Source: Gammaproteobacteria bacterium (lineage in GTDB: Bacteria; Pseudomonadota; Gammaproteobacteria; Steroidobacterales; Woeseiaceae). From it: 64,000 nucleotides of DNA. The position numbers and the translations under genes are program-made. The stretch lies in the NCBI GenBank assembly GCA_009937615.1, contig JAACFB010000006.1, forward strand, positions 1 through 64,000, given 5' to 3'. The stretch's first letter is position 1. Every line of letters begins with the position of its first letter. The notes beneath the pieces are model-generated. The model had not been told where the DNA came from. It made no database searches and was given only the letters and a program-made list of their open reading frames with translations. Shown here piece by piece: positions 35,885 to 44,899 of the stretch.

Positions 35885-36796
35885 CTACGCCGAACGCCGC
35901 CGCCGTTTTCGCGCACCGCGACCACCGCGGCCGCGATTATCACCATCGACGCTCGGCTCGCGGTACTTCTTGATCCAGCGCGTGCAGTCCGGGTCTTTTC
36001 CCATCATAACGTCAGCGCCCAATACGGCCTGCATGACCTCTGCATGCAGGGGACTCGTAATCGCCGAGGTCATGCCCGATGCAATCGCCATGGTCAGGAA
36101 GGCGCTGTTGATGCCATTGCGGTTCGGCAGCCCGAAACTGACGTTCGACGCCCCACAGGTCGTGTTGACCTTGAGTTCCTCGCGAAGACGCCGGACGATG
36201 TGCATGACCTGCAGTCCTGCCGAATTAATCGCCCCGATCGGCATGACCAGCGGATCGACGATAACGTCTTCCCGCGGAATCCCGTGGTCGGCTGCTCTCT
36301 CCACGATCTTTTTCGCGACAGCAAAACGAACGTCGGGATCCTCCGAAATGCCTGTCTCGTCGTTCGATATGGCGACCACAGCGGCGCCATGTTTCGCGAC
36401 GAGCGGCAGCACTGACTCGAGCCGTTCTTCCTCGCCGGTGACCGAATTTACGAGTGCCTTGCCCTGGTAAACGGATAGCCCAGACTCGAGCGCCGCGACA
36501 ATCGACGAGTCGATCGACAGCGGCACATCCGTTATTGACTGCACGAGTTTGACGGCCTCAGCGAGTATCGCCGGTTCATCAGCCAGCGGAATGCCTGCAT
36601 TGACATCGAGCATGTGTGCGCCGGCCTCGACCTGCGCAAGAGCGTCCGCTTCGACGCGGCTGTAATCGCCGCGAGCCATCTCCTCGGCCAGAATTTTCCG
36701 GCCCGTCGGGTTTATCCGCTCGCCGATGATGACGAACGGTCGCTCGAAGCCGATTCGAACTTCCTTGCTCGCGGAACTGACCACTGTCTCTGTCAT
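35885..36796 (-). CDS. mtgA: Methyltetrahydrofolate:corrinoid methyltransferase (MtgA/AcsE-like)
   Basis: A 303-residue pterin-binding TIM barrel. Seen: FVIIGERINPTGRK near residue 21, DVNAGIPLADE, PLSIDSS, ALVNSVTGE, and GASNVSFGLPNRN, all shared with MeTr/AcsE, MtgA and the MetH pterin domain. It should move the methyl from the methyl-corrinoid protein to THF. The C-terminus is a strongly basic tail of 9 Arg/Lys in the last 16 residues, beyond the usual end of the family (~260-270 aa). It is 49 bp after metF and 31 bp before the activator gene, as expected for a betaine methyl route. Confidence 0.9.
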   Translation of the reverse strand: MTETVVSSASKEVRIGFERPFVIIGERINPTGRKILAEEMARGDYSRVEADALAQVEAGAHMLDVNAGIPLADEPAILAEAVKLVQSITDVPLSIDSSIVAALESGLSVYQGKALVNSVTGEEERLESVLPLVAKHGAAVVAISNDETGISEDPDVRFAVAKKIVERAADHGIPREDVIVDPLVMPIGAINSAGLQVMHIVRRLREELKVNTTCGASNVSFGLPNRNGINSAFLTMAIASGMTSAITSPLHAEVMQAVLGADVMMGKDPDCTRWIKKYREPSVDGDNRGRGGRGARKRRRRSA

Positions 36797-36845
36797 TGTT
36801 CTTTACTCCATCTCGACGCCGTCGGCGCCATTACCAGGTTATTGT

Positions 36846-37862
36846 CTAGACGAGCGCCGGCTCGGCATCGCGTGGTTCGCCGGGTTCCCAAAGCTCGCGT
36901 CCGTGCAGGACGTTCGTTTTTTCGACGATCTCCGCCACTCGGTGCTCCTGTTTGTACGCCATGATGTGGACGCCGTGGACACCCTCGATGCTCTGTAGCT
37001 CGCTGATCATGTCAATGCAGATCTGTACGCCTTCTTCCTTCTGGTTATCGGCTCCCTGCAGGCGCCTGATGACATGATCGGGAATATGGACCCCGGGTAC
37101 GTTGGTCCGGATCCATTCAGCCGACCTTGCTGACGCAAGCGGGCCAACCCCGGGCAGGATGAACACCTTCTCGTGCAGTCCAAGATCGCGGACGACACGC
37201 ATGTACTCCTTGAAAACATCGATGTCATAGCAGTACTGAGTCTGCACAAACTGGGCGCCCGCCTCGACCTTCTTGGCCAGGCGATGCGGCCGGTAGTCGA
37301 GCGGCGGTCCGAACGGATTAGCCGCAGCACCAAGAAATACGCGCGGCGGGCTCGTCAATTTGCGGCCACTTAAGAACTGCTCGTCATCACGCATGCCGCG
37401 GATCATTCTCAGCATCGACATGCAGTCAACGTCAAACACGGGCTTCGCTTCCGGATGGTCGCCGACACCGACGCTGTCTCCGGTCAGGCACAGGATATTG
37501 CAGACCCCCATGGCCGCGGCTCCGAGCACGTCACCCTGTATCGCGATCCGGTTTTTGTCGCGTCCGGATACCTGCATCACCATCGAGTACCCGCGGCGCG
37601 TCAACAGCGAGCACATGGCGACACTCGACATGTGGCAGTTGGCGCCGGATCCATCGGTCGCGTTTATCGCGTCGACACAACCGTCGAACAGCGCCGCGCG
37701 CTCGTAGACTTCTTCGGGATCGGCCGAATCGGGTGGTGCGATCTCTGCCGTTACCGCAAAGACGCCCGCGCGCAGCACGCGCTCCAGGCGTCCGGTAGAG
37801 TCATGGCCCGCCCGGCGCGGGAGATGCTCTCCCGGGATAAGCGGTTCGTCGTCAAACCTCAT
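36846..37862 (-). CDS. metF: Methylenetetrahydrofolate reductase
   Basis: A 338-residue FAD-dependent MetF-family barrel. Seen: FAVTAEIAPPDSADPEEV near residue 36, INATDGSGANCHMSS, CLTGDSVGVGDHPEAKPV and AGAQFVQTQYCYD. In this operon the likely direction is oxidation of methyl-THF to methylene-THF, the reverse of its role in methionine synthesis; that is inference from the neighbouring corrinoid genes. Its start overlaps the end of the MTHFR_C gene by 11 nt. A two-subunit MetF/MetV-like enzyme is plausible. Confidence 0.92.
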   Translation of the reverse strand: MRFDDEPLIPGEHLPRRAGHDSTGRLERVLRAGVFAVTAEIAPPDSADPEEVYERAALFDGCVDAINATDGSGANCHMSSVAMCSLLTRRGYSMVMQVSGRDKNRIAIQGDVLGAAAMGVCNILCLTGDSVGVGDHPEAKPVFDVDCMSMLRMIRGMRDDEQFLSGRKLTSPPRVFLGAAANPFGPPLDYRPHRLAKKVEAGAQFVQTQYCYDIDVFKEYMRVVRDLGLHEKVFILPGVGPLASARSAEWIRTNVPGVHIPDHVIRRLQGADNQKEEGVQICIDMISELQSIEGVHGVHIMAYKQEHRVAEIVEKTNVLHGRELWEPGEPRDAEPALV

Positions 37863-38337
37863 TCGCCGCCACCACCTCGGGACCTTCGTAGTGCGTCTTG
37901 TGCCGGACCTCGCGCAGCCAGGCGGATGTGCCCAGCAGCCGGTGATCCACCGGCGGCTGCACCTTCTGAATCGGGTACTCGCCGGTCCCGAATCGCTTGT
38001 TCCCTTCCCAGGCCAGCACCCACACGCAATTCATCTCGGGATCGACCTCGCACTTGCCGTCGGGCCGGACGCCTCCGCACGGGCCATTACGCATCTTCTT
38101 CGGACAGTTCATCGGGCAGGACAGGCCCGTGAACCCGACGATGCACTGACCGCAAGTCTGGGAGTCGAGAAACCAGCCTTTTGTGACTTTCTCGACCGCG
38201 ACAAACGGCTTGTCGAGGCGATCGTAACCGATAAGCCTGAAAACGGGCGCGCAGAGCCTCAGCAGCGCCTCAAATCCGGCGTAAGCCACTTTGAGCCAGC
38301 GTGCGTGCCGCACTGACCATGTACGCATTCGATACAT
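37852..38337 (-). CDS. MTHFR C-terminal zinc-finger-like domain protein (MetV-like)
   Basis: A 161-residue cysteine-rich protein with CGQCIVGFTGLSCPMNCPKKMRNGPCGG at about 62-90, the hallmark of the MTHFR_C domain (PF12225) carried by MetV or fused to some MetF proteins. Six cysteines there could hold iron-sulfur or zinc. It overlaps metF by 11 nt, implying tight coupling and probably a complex that changes the electron carrier of MetF. The start at ATG 38337 gives a clean 2-bp junction with the upstream gene; a second ATG three codons in is also possible. Confidence 0.85.
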   Translation of the reverse strand: MYRMRTWSVRHARWLKVAYAGFEALLRLCAPVFRLIGYDRLDKPFVAVEKVTKGWFLDSQTCGQCIVGFTGLSCPMNCPKKMRNGPCGGVRPDGKCEVDPEMNCVWVLAWEGNKRFGTGEYPIQKVQPPVDHRLLGTSAWLREVRHKTHYEGPEVVAANEV

Positions 38338-38339
38338 CG

Positions 38340-38648
38340 CTATTGTCCGCTCGCGTTGCCGTGACTCTTGATTAAAGATTGCAAAGCGTCGTCGGAGATC
38401 TCTGCTTCGAAGCGCCCGGCGATCTGCTCGGCGATCTCCCTGAGGTCTGCATCGGACTCGACCTGCGACGTCTCTCGGCGCCACTCAGACAGGTAGGCAT
38501 CACTACCGCCCTTGCCCGCGCGCATCGCGGCGCGATCGATCGCTTCCTGAAAGCGCGCGCTCAGCTGCACCTTCTCCCGCTTACGGCCCCTTTGCACGAC
38601 CACCTGGGAAGGAATGTCGCGCCAATAAATCAGAATCTGCTTAACCAA
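38340..38648 (-). CDS. 'Virulence factor' family small protein (PF13769-like)
   Basis: A 102-residue soluble protein: ILIYWRDIPSQVVVQRG at the start, VQLSARFQEAIDRAAMRAG in the middle, and DAYLSEWRRE. I recognise the family called 'virulence factor' in Pfam, a name with no functional content here. It overlaps the DUF1638 gene by 8 nt and abuts the MTHFR_C gene by 2 bp, so it is locked in the methyl-transfer operon. An accessory role in folate or corrinoid steps is likely but untested. Confidence 0.78.
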   Translation of the reverse strand: MVKQILIYWRDIPSQVVVQRGRKREKVQLSARFQEAIDRAAMRAGKGGSDAYLSEWRRETSQVESDADLREIAEQIAGRFEAEISDDALQSLIKSHGNASGQ

Positions 38649-39252
38649 CGGCCTGCCTCTTTACCATATCGCGCAGGCTGCTCTCGAGTTCACCATAGCC
38701 ACAGTGAACATGCTCGAAATCGAGCTGCAGCCGCTCGGCCGCTTTTTGCGCGGCCTGCAGCAGCGCCGGATCCTGCGTCTGCGAGAGGAAAACAACGCGG
38801 CGATAATTGCCGAAATATTCATCGCGCAGCTGCGGATGTGTGTCGATTTTCAGCGGCTCGATCACGAAGCGGTCGAAATGCTGTGCCAGGAAATCGGTCA
38901 GGTAAAAGGTGCCGGGCTCGGCATCGGCGAGCGACGCAAACCGCTCGCTGCCCGCAAAAAACTGGTAGCAGTGCACGCCCGGCAACCTTTCGATACCGCC
39001 GCCCTCTTCCTCGATCACGCGGTCGATTTCTCCGCGCGTTCCGCAATCCGCATAGGCGACGTAAATCCGGTCGTACCGGGCTTTATTGCGACGAATTTTC
39101 TCGCGCAGGCGCTCGGGTATCAGCCCCGGCCTGTGATGCAGCTTGGCGTCGATGCAGGTGAGATGCAGATGGTCCCAACCATGGGTTCGCTTGAGCTCGG
39201 TGATCTCCTGAGCAAGCGCGCCACAGGCTATAACGAGGACCTGCTCAGCCAT
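38641..39252 (-). CDS. DUF1638 family protein
   Basis: A 203-residue protein recognised as DUF1638 from VIACGALAQEI near the N-terminus, KLHHRPGLIPERLREKI, VAYADCGTRGEID near 66-78 and FYLTDFLAQHFD. Conserved Cys and His residues suggest metal or cofactor binding. It overlaps the corrinoid protein gene by 8 nt and the next gene by 8 nt. DUF1638 genes recur next to MttB/MtgB genes as far as I recall, but no activity is assigned. Confidence 0.85.
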   Translation of the reverse strand: MAEQVLVIACGALAQEITELKRTHGWDHLHLTCIDAKLHHRPGLIPERLREKIRRNKARYDRIYVAYADCGTRGEIDRVIEEEGGGIERLPGVHCYQFFAGSERFASLADAEPGTFYLTDFLAQHFDRFVIEPLKIDTHPQLRDEYFGNYRRVVFLSQTQDPALLQAAQKAAERLQLDFEHVHCGYGELESSLRDMVKRQAVG

Positions 39253-39970
39253 CGGCCGCCTCGCGTCGCTCCTTTATCAGCCGCGGCGCCGTTTCAGCCG
39301 CCTGCGCGGCATCGCGACAATACGCGTCGGCGCCGACCGCCGCACCGAATTCCTCGTTCAACGGGGCGCCACCAACCAGCACGATGTAGTCTTCGCGAAT
39401 TCCCGTTGCGATCATCTCGTCGATGACGACCTTCATATAGGGCATGGTCGTCGTCAGGAGTGCCGACATGCCGAGGATGTCCGGCTTGTGCTCTTCGAGT
39501 GCCGCGAAATAGTCTTCGACCGCGTTATTGATGCCGATATCGATCACTTCGAAGCCCGCACCCTCCATCATCATGCCGACCAGGTTCTTGCCGATATCAT
39601 GGATGTCCCCCTTGACCGTGCCGATGACCATCTTGCCGATCGGTTTGACACCGGTCTCCGCGAGCAGCGGCCGAAGTATCGCCATGCCGCCTTTCATCGC
39701 ATTCGCGGCAAGCAGGACCTCGGGCACGAAGAGGATGCCGTCGCGGAAATCAATGCCAACGATCCGCATGCCCTCGACCAACGCTTCGTTCAATACCTTG
39801 TCGGCAGCCCAGCCGCGGGCGAGGAGAATATTCGTGCCCTCCTCGATTTCTTCTCTCAAGCCATCGTAAAGATCATCATGCATCTGTTCGACGAGCTCGT
39901 CGTCAGGCAAGTCAGCAAGAATGATTTCTTCGTCTTCGTTATCGTCCACTGCCGTTGATTCGTCGTTCAT
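39245..39970 (-). CDS. mtgC: Corrinoid protein of the betaine operon (MtgC-like), acidic extension
   Basis: A 241-residue B12-binding methyl carrier. The motif D122-x-H124-x-x-G127 (GDIHDIGKN), SALLTTT near 165 and VGGAPL define the cobalamin domain. It differs from the carrier at 15.3 kb by a ~30-residue N-terminal extension with 13 Asp/Glu and no Lys or Arg in its first 30 residues. Its start touches the mtgB stop with no gap, so the pair is translated together. It should take the methyl from betaine bound to MtgB and hand it to the MtgA-like enzyme. Confidence 0.93.
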   Translation of the reverse strand: MNDESTAVDDNEDEEIILADLPDDELVEQMHDDLYDGLREEIEEGTNILLARGWAADKVLNEALVEGMRIVGIDFRDGILFVPEVLLAANAMKGGMAILRPLLAETGVKPIGKMVIGTVKGDIHDIGKNLVGMMMEGAGFEVIDIGINNAVEDYFAALEEHKPDILGMSALLTTTMPYMKVVIDEMIATGIREDYIVLVGGAPLNEEFGAAVGADAYCRDAAQAAETAPRLIKERREAADG

Positions 39971-41512
39971 TTAATAGTTCCGATCCGCAAATTCCGCCTT
40001 ACGGCGATCCATAAATGCCAAAAGTGCCTCATCGACTGAGGGGTCAAGCGCCGGTGCCTCGTAAGAATCGAGCATCGACTTCCAGATTTTGTTGGCGCGT
40101 TGCGCAGCATCGAGCGACCCCTCTTCCTCCCACTGCTCGAAACTATTGTTATCGGCAATACCTGAGCGATAAAAAGCCGTTTCAAAGTTTGCCTGAGTAT
40201 GAGTCGCGCCGAGGAAATGCGAGCCGGGGCCGACTTCACGGAGCGCGTCCATCGCCTGCCCATTCTCCGACAGGTCAACGCCGCCCAGCAATATCGCCAG
40301 CATGTTGGCCTGATCCGCATCCATGATGAATTTCTCGTATCCCATCGCGAGGCCGCCTTCCAGCCAGCCGGCAGTATGCAGCATGAAATTTACGCCGGCC
40401 AAGGCTGAGCTGATCAGCGTGTTGGCGGATTCGTAGGCCGCCTGCGCATCGGGAACCTTGGAGCCGCATAGGCCACCGCCGCTGCGGAACGGGACACCCA
40501 GGCGGCGTGCGAGTGCCGCAGCCGCACAGATGATCAAGGACGGCTCGGGCGTGCCGAACGTCGGCGCGCCGGTCTGCATCGACACGGCCGCCGCGAAGGT
40601 GCCGAAAATAACCGGGGCGCCAGGCCTTACCAGCTGTACGTAGGCCATGCCAGCAAGGGCCTCCGCCAGAATCTGCGTCACGGTGCCGGCGACCGTAACC
40701 GGGGACATTGCGCCCGCTATCAGGAACGGCGAAATCATCGTTGCCTGATTATTCTCGGCATAAACCGTGGCCGCGCCCAGCATGGTTGCGTCGAAAGTCA
40801 TTGGCGAGTTGGCGTTGATCAGGCTCGTGATCACGGTGTTCTGTTCGACGAAGTCATCACCAAAGACGATCTTGGCCATATCAACCGTGTCCTGGGCACG
40901 CTCTGGCGCGGTTACCGAGCCCATGAATGGCTTATCGCTGTACTTGATGTGGCTGTAGATCATGTCGAAATGCCGTTTGTTGACCGGTATATCGACAGGC
41001 TCGCAGACAGTACCGCCCGAATGATGGATACCCGGGCTCATGTACGCGAGTTTTACGAAATTGCGGAAGTCCTCGATCGCCGCGTAACGGCGGCCGTTAT
41101 CGAGATCACGCACAAACGGCGACCCGTAGGCCGGCACCAGCACAGTGCGCTTGCCGCCGATTGTAACGTTACGCTTGGGATTGCGGGCGTGCTGCACGAA
41201 CTCCGACGGCGCCGATGCCTGGACGATGGAACGGCAGAGTCCACGCGGAAAACGCACGCGCTCGCCGTCGATATCGGCGCCGGCTTCCTTGAACAATGCC
41301 AGTGCTTGTGGAAAGTCCTTGAACTCGATGCCGATTTCCTCGAGCACCGTGTCCGCATTGTGCTCGATCAGCTCGAGCGCTTCGGTGTCCAGTACTTCAA
41401 AGAAAGGAATCTTGCGTTCGATGAAGGCAGCCGTCGACGTCGGCGCCTTCTGCCTGGCGGCGCGCTTCGCATCGCGACCTGCGGTCCTGCGTCTGCCCGG
41501 ACTGCTGCTCAT
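39971..41512 (-). CDS. mtgB: MttB-family methyltransferase, probable glycine betaine methyltransferase (MtgB-like, paralog 4)
   Basis: A 513-residue MttB-family protein with no amber codon. Seen: a basic N-terminus (8 Arg/Lys in the first 22), INANSPMTFD, ISPFLIAGAMSPVTVAGTV, VRPGAPVIFGTFAAAV, and the motif GSKVPDAQAAYE in the active-site region. It heads a unit with a corrinoid protein, MtgA-like and MetF genes and lies between a BCCT transporter and dimethylglycine/sarcosine demethylation genes, so glycine betaine to dimethylglycine is the most likely reaction. A GAGG site precedes the ATG. Other substrates (proline betaine, carnitine) cannot be excluded from sequence. Confidence 0.88.
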   Translation of the reverse strand: MSSSPGRRRTAGRDAKRAARQKAPTSTAAFIERKIPFFEVLDTEALELIEHNADTVLEEIGIEFKDFPQALALFKEAGADIDGERVRFPRGLCRSIVQASAPSEFVQHARNPKRNVTIGGKRTVLVPAYGSPFVRDLDNGRRYAAIEDFRNFVKLAYMSPGIHHSGGTVCEPVDIPVNKRHFDMIYSHIKYSDKPFMGSVTAPERAQDTVDMAKIVFGDDFVEQNTVITSLINANSPMTFDATMLGAATVYAENNQATMISPFLIAGAMSPVTVAGTVTQILAEALAGMAYVQLVRPGAPVIFGTFAAAVSMQTGAPTFGTPEPSLIICAAAALARRLGVPFRSGGGLCGSKVPDAQAAYESANTLISSALAGVNFMLHTAGWLEGGLAMGYEKFIMDADQANMLAILLGGVDLSENGQAMDALREVGPGSHFLGATHTQANFETAFYRSGIADNNSFEQWEEEGSLDAAQRANKIWKSMLDSYEAPALDPSVDEALLAFMDRRKAEFADRNY

Positions 41513-41632
41513 AATGGACCTCGGTGAGAGGCAGCAAAACGAAGCTAACTTCTTGGTTTGCCGCTATTTTCAACGGACCAGTGTGGTGCAGAACCGTGCC
41601 CCGTGCAATTGCTTTTTGCGACCTCCGGGTAG

Positions 41633-41662
41633 CCAAAAACGACAAAATTCGGCCGTTTTTGG
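41633..41662. promoter_or_regulatory. 30-bp inverted repeat upstream of mtgB
   Basis: Perfect 9-bp arms CCAAAAACG (41633-41641) and CGTTTTTGG (41654-41662) with a 12-nt spacer, within the only large gap (178 bp) of the minus-strand run, between the BCCT and mtgB genes. No T-run follows on the minus strand, so an operator for mtgB is slightly favoured over a terminator for the transporter gene. Confidence 0.45.
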
Positions 41663-41690
41663 ACATTTTATCGTCCGGCCCGGGCCGGAG

Positions 41691-43376
41691 TCAGGGATGC
41701 GGGGAAGCGCCGTGAGTGCTGTGATCCTCGGGCTCCCAGCTACCCACGTCAGTCCAGGGGTCCGGGTGTGGGAACTCGTTGATATGAATCTGCCCGTGAT
41801 CGAAGTGCTGCTGATGCTTTAGATCGAAGCGAGCTACTTTGACAACGGCTATGCACAGCAACAATGCCACGACCAACAGGGGGGCGCCGCCGACTATGCT
41901 GGCCGTCTGCAGCGTCTCCAGGCCGCCAAGCAACAGCAGCGCAATCGGCATGAAACTCAGCGCAAACGCCCAGAACAGCCGATTCCAGCGCAGAGGTTCA
42001 ATGTCGATCTTCCGCTGCACCACAGAGGCCAGAATGTACGAGATGGAGTCGAATGTCGTTGCGGTGAATATTACGGCCAGCAACGTGTAGACGGCGATAA
42101 CGAAATAGCGCAGCGGCAGCTCGCCAAGTATCGCGAAGATTGCCGCTGTCGGCGATTCGTTATTCAAAATATGCAGCACGTCGAGCTGCCCGGATAGCTG
42201 CAGGAAGAGTCCGAAATTGCCGAGGCACATGAAGAACAGGAAACAACCGAGGGTACCGAAGAACATGGAGCCAATGACCATTTCACGAATCGTGCGGCCG
42301 CGGGAAATTCTCGCAATGAACAGGCCGACGCTCGGCGCAAAAGCCAGCCACCATGCCCAGTAAAATATCGTCCAGTCCTGTGGAAAGTGGGTGGCCTCGA
42401 AGCCCTCGAAACCACCGAACGGCTCGATCCAGGTCGCCATGTGCACGATATTACTGAGTACACGGCCCAGCGAGTCGATGCCCGTATTGGCCATGAATAC
42501 CGTCGGCCCGGCAATGAAGACAAAGGCAAGCAACAGTAAAGCAAGCCACAGGTTGATAGTGGAAAGACGCTGAATTCCGGCCTTGAGTCCGGCATAAGCG
42601 CTGGCGCCAAAAATTGACGTGCAGACGATCAGCACCACGATCTGCGTGTAGATGTTCCTCGGCGCGCCGAATAACTCGTGCGCACCCTCGTTTATCAACG
42701 GCGCCGCAAGCCCGAGAGTCGTTGCCCCGCCACCGAGCATGCCGAACACGAAAAGCACGTCGACGACGGTACCGGTCTTTCCATGCGCCCTTTTTTCCCC
42801 GAGCACCGGCAGCAGCGCTTCCGAAACCTTGAGGACGTTCCGATCACGCACGTAGTAAAAATACGCGATCGGTAATGCGGGGATCAGGTAAATAGCCCAG
42901 GCAAGCGGACCCCAGTGAAAAATCCCGTAGGCGGCGGCCCAGCGGGCCGCCTCGGCAGACCCGCTTTCTACGTGAAACGGCGGCGACTGGTAATAGTAGG
43001 CCCATTCGATAGTGCCCCAATAAAGGATAGACGCGCCGATGCCCGCGCAGAACAGCATCGCTGCCCACGAAACCGTCGAAAACTCGGGTTTCTCGTCCGG
43101 ATGACCCAGCGATATCCGCCCGATATCGCTAAACGCGATGAACAGCATGAAGATACCTGCGCCTGCGCCCAACGCGAGGTAGAGGAAGCCCAGGTTATCT
43201 GTCAGGAAATCTCTTGCGACCGCTACCCAAGCTGCGCCCTGCTCGGGATAAAAGATCAGCGGCAGCGTAACCGCAAGCAGCAGCCCCAGGGAGCCGAAGA
43301 AGGTTGGTTTATCGATAAGCTTGAACGAATCGCGCGACTCCAAATTGTCATCCTGCGGCCAATATGGCCACAACAT
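41691..43376 (-). CDS. BCCT family betaine/choline/carnitine transporter
   Basis: A 561-residue permease with about 12 TM segments. Seen: GHPDEKPEFSTVSWAAMLFCAGIGASILYWG near residues 95-125, the GMLGGGATTLGLAAPLI region, and the tryptophan-rich WTIFYWAWWLAFAPSVGLFIARISRGRTIREM signature near 333. It imports quaternary ammonium compounds, driven by sodium or protons. It lies 12 bp after betB and before mtgB, so betaine or choline are likely cargos. The C-terminal tail (~50 residues) is soluble and rich in His and Asp. Confidence 0.94.
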   Translation of the reverse strand: MLWPYWPQDDNLESRDSFKLIDKPTFFGSLGLLLAVTLPLIFYPEQGAAWVAVARDFLTDNLGFLYLALGAGAGIFMLFIAFSDIGRISLGHPDEKPEFSTVSWAAMLFCAGIGASILYWGTIEWAYYYQSPPFHVESGSAEAARWAAAYGIFHWGPLAWAIYLIPALPIAYFYYVRDRNVLKVSEALLPVLGEKRAHGKTGTVVDVLFVFGMLGGGATTLGLAAPLINEGAHELFGAPRNIYTQIVVLIVCTSIFGASAYAGLKAGIQRLSTINLWLALLLLAFVFIAGPTVFMANTGIDSLGRVLSNIVHMATWIEPFGGFEGFEATHFPQDWTIFYWAWWLAFAPSVGLFIARISRGRTIREMVIGSMFFGTLGCFLFFMCLGNFGLFLQLSGQLDVLHILNNESPTAAIFAILGELPLRYFVIAVYTLLAVIFTATTFDSISYILASVVQRKIDIEPLRWNRLFWAFALSFMPIALLLLGGLETLQTASIVGGAPLLVVALLLCIAVVKVARFDLKHQQHFDHGQIHINEFPHPDPWTDVGSWEPEDHSTHGASPHP

Positions 43377-43388
43377 AGCACGGTTCGC

Positions 43389-44885
43389 TCAGTAGGTTTT
43401 CGGCACGTCGCCGAGATTGGTATAGATTGTTTTGACCTGGGTGTAGTGTTCCACGGCCTGTTGCCCGTTTTCGCGGCCGATCCCCGACTGCTTGTAACCG
43501 CCGAAAGGGACTTCCGGCGGCGTGACGTTGTAGTCATTTATCCACACGATACCGGCCTGCAGCGCATTGGCTGTCCTGTGCGCGCGGCGAATGTCATTCG
43601 TAAAGACGGCTCCTGACAGGCCGTAATACGTGTCGTTAGCCCGTCTTATGACTTCGTCTTCCGTGTCGAACGAAAGCACGGACATCAATGGCCCAAATAC
43701 TTCGTCCTGAACGAACTTCATGTCGTCACGACAGGACGCAAATACAGAAGGCGTCACGTAATACCCTTCTGCCAGAACACCTTCGGTGATCGCATCGCCG
43801 CCGTACACGTGCGTCGCAGCGCTGTCTTTGGCAAGCGATATGTAGTGCAGCACTCGCTCGCAGTGCTCGCGCGACACGAGCGGACCCATTTGCGTTTCGG
43901 GGTCGAAAGGATCACCGACACGTATTGCCGCGGCACGCTTGCCGAGCTGATCAACGAAGGCATCGTGGATCGAGGAATGCACGAACACGCGGGTTCCGTT
44001 CGAACATACCTGGCCGGTTGAATAGAAGTTGCCGACCAGCGCCGCATTAAGCGCGTTGTCGATATCGGCGTCGGCAAAAACGATGATCGGCGATTTGCCG
44101 CCGAGCTCCAGCGTGACCATCTTGAGATCCGCCGCAGCCTGGGCCATTACTATCTTTCCGGTCGCCACCGAACCCGTAAGCGTAACCTTGGCGACGTCCG
44201 GGTGACTGACCAAGGCGCTGCCGGTATCGGCTGCCCCCTGGACCACGTTAAATACACCGGGCGGAAGTCCGGCTTCGGTATATATTTCGGCGAGCTTCAG
44301 TGCCGTTAGCGGGGTTTGTTCCGCAGGCTTGAATACCATCGTATTGCCACAGGCAAGCGCGGGCCCCGACTTCCACATTGCTATTTGCATCGGGTAGTTC
44401 CAGGCGCCGATTCCGGCACAGACACCCAGCGGTTCACGCCGAATCATCGCGAATGCGGCAGGCGGCAGATCGATGTGCTGACCGTGTATCGACTGTGAAA
44501 TATTCGCAAAGTACTCGATGACATCGGCGCCCGTGACAATATCGACGGCACTGGTTTCCGCAAGGGGTTTTCCGGTATCGAGAGTTTCGAGTTCTGCCAG
44601 TTCCGCGTTGCGTTCGCGCAGGATCGACGCAGCGCGACGGAGAATCGCCCCGCGCTCTGCCGCACTGGTTTGCGACCAGGAGTCGAAAGCGTTTCGTGCC
44701 GCCGTGACCGCGCTATCGATTTCAGCAGCGCCCGCAATTTCGACATCACAAATAACGCGATCGTTGCCCGGATGGCGCGTTACGAAGGACTGCGCGCTCG
44801 TGCTCGGGAGATAGCCGCCGTCGACGTAACTTTGCTGTATCGGCAGTGTGGTTTCCGGACCGTAGCGGTTGGCTGTTTTTGACAT
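43389..44885 (-). CDS. betB: Betaine aldehyde dehydrogenase
   Basis: A 498-residue NAD(P)-dependent aldehyde dehydrogenase; betaine aldehyde to glycine betaine. Catalytic E260 (VTLELGGKSP) and C294 (GQVCSNGTR) are present, with GAWNYPMQIAMWKSGPALACGN near 160-181 typical of BetB. ATG 44885 has a GAGG site upstream; an earlier TTG in frame is weaker. It sits between the FAD oxidoreductase and the BCCT gene, with gaps of 14 and 12 bp. Choline dehydrogenase, the preceding step, is divergently encoded at 46.4 kb. Confidence 0.94.
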   Translation of the reverse strand: MSKTANRYGPETTLPIQQSYVDGGYLPSTSAQSFVTRHPGNDRVICDVEIAGAAEIDSAVTAARNAFDSWSQTSAAERGAILRRAASILRERNAELAELETLDTGKPLAETSAVDIVTGADVIEYFANISQSIHGQHIDLPPAAFAMIRREPLGVCAGIGAWNYPMQIAMWKSGPALACGNTMVFKPAEQTPLTALKLAEIYTEAGLPPGVFNVVQGAADTGSALVSHPDVAKVTLTGSVATGKIVMAQAAADLKMVTLELGGKSPIIVFADADIDNALNAALVGNFYSTGQVCSNGTRVFVHSSIHDAFVDQLGKRAAAIRVGDPFDPETQMGPLVSREHCERVLHYISLAKDSAATHVYGGDAITEGVLAEGYYVTPSVFASCRDDMKFVQDEVFGPLMSVLSFDTEDEVIRRANDTYYGLSGAVFTNDIRRAHRTANALQAGIVWINDYNVTPPEVPFGGYKQSGIGRENGQQAVEHYTQVKTIYTNLGDVPKTY

Positions 44886-44899
44886 ACTTGGCCTCAAGA

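Noticed and set aside
38340..38648. A virulence role for the 'virulence factor' family gene
   Set aside because: Only the historical family name suggests it; the gene is embedded in a C1/corrinoid operon with no pathogenicity genes around.
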